Position numbers and translations under genes: made by a program. A stretch of DNA of 7,597 nt from Lachnospiraceae bacterium (lineage in GTDB: Bacteria; Bacillota_A; Clostridia; Lachnospirales; Lachnospiraceae): assembly GCA_017464045.1 (NCBI GenBank), contig JAFUEG010000261.1:1-7597 (forward strand), written 5' to 3'. Within the stretch, counting starts at the first letter, position 1. Every line of letters starts with the position of its first letter. Of the stretch, positions 5,285 to 7,597 are shown piece by piece. The notes beneath the pieces are model-generated. The model was given only the letters and a program-made list of their open reading frames with translations, made no database searches and was not told the DNA's origin.

Positions 5285-6718
5285 CCCCTCCGGTTCATCT
5301 GTATAGTAACTTGGATCTACAGTTTGGGTTCCTTCATTTAAATGCAGAGAATAAAGCGAAGCAGCCGCTGCAACAAGTGTTGCATTATAATCTATAGCTA
5401 CCTCATTGCACTGATAATCGTCTGTTGTATCTGCATAATATCCACCATTTTTAGGCCCGCCTACAAGTGCACCCATCAAGACATGAGCATGCTGTGTAGT
5501 TCCCTTTGGTCCACCTGTATATCCGGTAGCCGCCCTATGATGCGGATATTTAGAACTGTTTGAGGAAAATCCCACTACGTAACACTGATTAGTCGGATTA
5601 TTACCAAGAATATAACTCATCTGGCCTTCAGCCCATGAACGGTATGTTGCACTGCCTGTTGCCTTATCATATAAAAGTCCCGTGTACTGCATTGAGGTAT
5701 TGTATCTTGCTGAACCCCAGTCATTTACACAGACATAACCATCCGAGTTTTTATTATTCATATATGAGCTCATAATATTTGATAATGATGATGCTTTACC
5801 ACTGTAATAGTATTGTGCAGGAGCGACATTATCCCATCCTAAAGGCCACCATACATTTGTTGCCTTGCCCTGATTACAATAATTATTATACTCATTTAAG
5901 TAGTAGGAGTCTCCGGTAACATTATAAAGCATGATTGCTGCAAGACAGTAATCGTCCTCCCATCCGGAAGATGTATAAAAGTTAGCAGCTGTAGTATTTA
6001 CAGCCTTGTTATGATTTTTAGCATATTCAAAAAGTTTCTTTGACATATCAAGATAATTTCCGCCGCCAAAGTTCTTATACTGCATGGCAAGCGCCGCAGC
6101 AGAAAGACTTACTATGTCTGTTGAAGGCGCAGAATCACTTGTAAAAAATATAGGACGGTTATTTCTGTCCGAATTCTGATTTTCAGGCGGTCCCCAATAT
6201 CCGTGGTCATATCCGCCGCCACCCTGTCCGACCTGACAGCAATATGCTTCTACATTTCCACTTGCATCCAAAACCGCACATTTTACAAGATAATCTGCAA
6301 AGTAAGTTGTTATAGTCTGAAGATGGCCCGTCTGTCCTGCCGCATCATAAGCAGCCTTATCAGTATCATAACTCATTCCAAGCATAAATGCTGCATAAGC
6401 TTCCGGAAGTCCAAATTTAACGTGGTCTCCGGCATCATGAAAGCCGCCCGTCAAATCTACGTTTACAGTCACTCCATCCTTTCTTGTATATGCTGCAACA
6501 TCATTTGTATGACAGTTTCCTCTCCAGTCAAGCAGGCTTTTTTCTCCTACTTCACCTCCACACATATTGGCATCATAAAAATAAAGCGAATACTGCAGTA
6601 ACTTTGCATAGTCGTCGTTTCCGGCTGCTTTTGATTTTGCTTCAACCATACCAAACATTCCTGCCACCAATGCCATAGTAAGCATAACAGAAATACATTT
6701 TTTTAGTTTCTTTACCAC
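4682..6718 (-). CDS. Secreted glycoside hydrolase family 9 cellulase/beta-glucanase with C-terminal Ig-like and unknown domains
   Basis: This 678-residue protein should hydrolyse beta-1,4-glucan (cellulose or mixed-linkage beta-glucan) outside the cell by the inverting GH9 mechanism. Residues 1-27 form a signal peptide (Lys-rich start, hydrophobic core, VEA cleavage motif). The GH9 catalytic domain spans about 34-460. DAGDHVKFGLP at 95-105 carries the catalytic-base Asp pair D95/D98, the substrate-binding PHHR is at 392-395, and NEVAIDYNA at 438-446 holds the proton donor E439. The other GH9 blocks (QGGGGYDHGYWGPPE, the LVGGP region) are also present, so the enzyme looks intact. An Ig-like domain follows at about 478-570, then a ~108-residue domain at 571-678 that recurs in the two next genes. 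There is no CBM3c, dockerin, SLH or LPXTG signal. The 14 cysteines are many for a secreted Gram-positive protein. GTG start with a strong ribosome binding site. Specificity (cellulose versus lichenan) cannot be read from sequence. Confidence 0.95.
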   Translation of the reverse strand: MVKKLKKCISVMLTMALVAGMFGMVEAKSKAAGNDDYAKLLQYSLYFYDANMCGGEVGEKSLLDWRGNCHTNDVAAYTRKDGVTVNVDLTGGFHDAGDHVKFGLPEAYAAFMLGMSYDTDKAAYDAAGQTGHLQTITTYFADYLVKCAVLDASGNVEAYCCQVGQGGGGYDHGYWGPPENQNSDRNNRPIFFTSDSAPSTDIVSLSAAALAMQYKNFGGGNYLDMSKKLFEYAKNHNKAVNTTAANFYTSSGWEDDYCLAAIMLYNVTGDSYYLNEYNNYCNQGKATNVWWPLGWDNVAPAQYYYSGKASSLSNIMSSYMNNKNSDGYVCVNDWGSARYNTSMQYTGLLYDKATGSATYRSWAEGQMSYILGNNPTNQCYVVGFSSNSSKYPHHRAATGYTGGPKGTTQHAHVLMGALVGGPKNGGYYADTTDDYQCNEVAIDYNATLVAAAASLYSLHLNEGTQTVDPSYYTDEPEGLSISGIYVVSQDRTSIVMGASTNYSDLSDVDFSWYACKDGENWIMIQDWTRGNQWMTWTPSSCGDYVVLAKARLSGDDSTIVTAVGNVSHHSYIKDKCQMPYWGEGGGYLIGFESYENPNQEYQYEMFVMDLSLLAAGSPTPWVHRTYPIKLVAGATPEDGKTLWTIWQPEYGYYLTPFRLYDKDGNTIDEVCYGFANAY

Positions 6719-6727
6719 CCTTTTTTA

Positions 6728-6734
6728 CCTCCTT
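6728..6734 (-). promoter_or_regulatory. Ribosome binding site of the GH9 gene, supporting a GTG start
   Basis: The minus strand reads AAGGAGG here, a near-perfect Shine-Dalgarno sequence. It lies 9 bases upstream of a GTG at 6718-6716. No ATG occurs until codon 12, which is inside the hydrophobic part of the signal peptide, so the GTG is the most credible start. Confidence 0.8.
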
Positions 6735-6744
6735 CATATTCTCA

Positions 6745-7597
6745 TCAATCTATGACTCCTGCATTTTTCAAGTCATCTATAAGCATTCCCGTCCTAACTT
6801 TTTCGCCCTCACTGTTACAGTGATAAAGCGCATCATACATAAGTTCCTCCGGATAAAGATAATCCGATGGATCACTTATATAAGGTATACCGATTTTTTC
6901 TTCCTCCTGTTTAGCGAAGAGTCTGAAATCCTCATCACTGCATATAACTGCATTTTCTATAAGCGGCGGTGCAACAAAGTAAACCTTTGCGCCCCTATCC
7001 TCCGCATATTTTTTATACTCCTTCAGATACTCTATACTTCTGTCTGATATCACAGCATTATGCAAATCGATAAGTTCAAATTTATCCTTCATGGACTCAT
7101 AATCCATCTGCTCATCACGCTGCATGATAAGCTGTGTGGTTTCCTCATCAAATGCCTCTCTTGAATATATGCCCGTCGGCGGCTGATAATAATTTTTCAT
7201 CGTCGCATAAGTAAATAAATACCCCAGAAATGAAGGCCATTTTCTCGCAGGAATATATTTGTATAATTCTATATCATCATCTATTCCGGTCATGATAAGT
7301 TCGGTTCCAACCATATCAAATCCGTCATCCGGATACCAATTGTACTCGTAAGCAAGCAAAACTATGTCACCTTCATTTATATTGGCCTTTGATATTTCAG
7401 AATAAAAGATTGGTCCAAAGCCCGCATGTACACCCAGATTAACCACTTTATATCCTGATGCCTCCTCAAGCATCTGCTGGTCAAGGCCAAAGGTTCCACT
7501 GCTTCCCGCAACAAAGATAATCTTAGGCTCATCTGTATTCATTAAAAGATCATACTTATCCTGTATAAGGCTCTGGTAGCTTTGGTGAAAAACACCT
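6745..7597 (-). CDS. SGNH-hydrolase-like cell-surface protein, N-terminus off the right edge
   Basis: The frame stays open from the right edge to a TGA at 6745-6747. About 283 residues are visible, of which 18 lie upstream of the first in-window Met (codon at 7542-7540), so that Met is not the true start. Numbering from that Met, a block-I-like Gly-Ser-Ser sits at residues 13-15 (S15 would be the nucleophile), a block-II Asn-Leu-Gly at 35-37, and a C-terminal Asp-x-x-x-His at 237-241 followed by Asn and Glu-Gly. These match the SGNH/GDSL fold as seen in proteins that accompany MBOAT acyltransferases and take part in acyl transfer to surface glycans. A membrane anchor or signal peptide would be expected in the missing N-terminal 30-40 residues. 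The GH9 gene follows after 26 bp, so the two are probably co-transcribed. The substrate is unknown; an esterase role is possible instead of a transferase role. The family assignment is good, the exact function uncertain. Confidence 0.8.
   Translation of the reverse strand, partial: GVFHQSYQSLIQDKYDLLMNTDEPKIIFVAGSSGTFGLDQQMLEEASGYKVVNLGVHAGFGPIFYSEISKANINEGDIVLLAYEYNWYPDDGFDMVGTELIMTGIDDDIELYKYIPARKWPSFLGYLFTYATMKNYYQPPTGIYSREAFDEETTQLIMQRDEQMDYESMKDKFELIDLHNAVISDRSIEYLKEYKKYAEDRGAKVYFVAPPLIENAVICSDEDFRLFAKQEEEKIGIPYISDPSDYLYPEELMYDALYHCNSEGEKVRTGMLIDDLKNAGVID

Noticed and set aside
6203..6601. 132-codon open frame on the plus strand
   Set aside because: It lies fully antisense to the GH9 catalytic domain, has Cys/Ile/Ser-rich composition unlike a real protein, and no ribosome binding site.
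1..7597. CRISPR array, tRNA or rRNA gene, toxin-antitoxin pair, phage genes
   Set aside because: I found no spaced direct repeats, cloverleaf or rRNA-like segment, and every sizeable region is explained by the minus-strand genes.

Overview
The window is low-GC DNA from a Gram-positive gut-type anaerobe, most likely a member of Lachnospiraceae. The grounds are strong AGGAGG-type ribosome binding sites, AT-rich codon use, Gram-positive signal peptides, and a family of glycine/tryptophan-rich surface proteins typical of that group. The genus assignment is inference. All supported genes lie on the minus strand, so transcription runs from the right edge to the left edge. Both ends look cut: the first gene of the series runs off the right edge, and the last is disrupted close to the left edge.

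Layout in transcription order (right to left): (1) 6745-7597, a secreted or membrane-tethered SGNH-hydrolase-like protein missing its N-terminus; (2) 4682-6718, a secreted GH9 cellulase/beta-glucanase; (3) a 158-bp intergenic region, 4524-4681, with a possible promoter and a terminator-like hairpin; (4) 3291-4523, a secreted CAP (SCP/PR1-like) protein; (5) 1925-3262, a secreted transglutaminase-like protein; (6) 502-1908, an AlgI/DltB-type MBOAT O-acyltransferase; (7) an 88-bp gap, 414-501, with a perfect 16-bp AT palindrome; (8) 57-413, the N-terminal 118 residues of an AlgJ/AlgX-like protein, broken near the left edge. Gaps of 26, 28 and 16 bp between genes 1-2, 4-5 and 5-6 indicate co-transcription. 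No gene-free stretch exceeds 300 bp. I saw no tRNA, rRNA, CRISPR array or complete mobile element.

The main observation is a two-part module of about 200 residues: an Ig-like beta-sandwich domain followed by a ~106-108-residue domain that I cannot assign to a named family. It occurs in three otherwise unrelated secreted proteins encoded side by side: GH9, CAP and transglutaminase-like. The second part is about 90% identical between GH9 and CAP and about 75% identical between GH9 and the transglutaminase protein (hand counts). It has no internal gaps and a cysteine pair always 95 positions apart. None of the three proteins shows a dockerin, SLH repeats, an LPXTG signal or a familiar carbohydrate-binding module, so this module may be what places or retains them.

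The genes around these three encode a complete-looking polysaccharide O-acylation set: an MBOAT acyltransferase and two SGNH/AlgJ-like partners. My working hypothesis is a surface system in which an O-acylated glycan, possibly a cellulose-like or other beta-glucan exopolysaccharide, is made and modified while a glucanase, a CAP protein and a transglutaminase-like protein are held on it or on the cell surface through the shared module. The gene content and module sharing are read directly from the sequence. The ligand and the functional coupling are inference.
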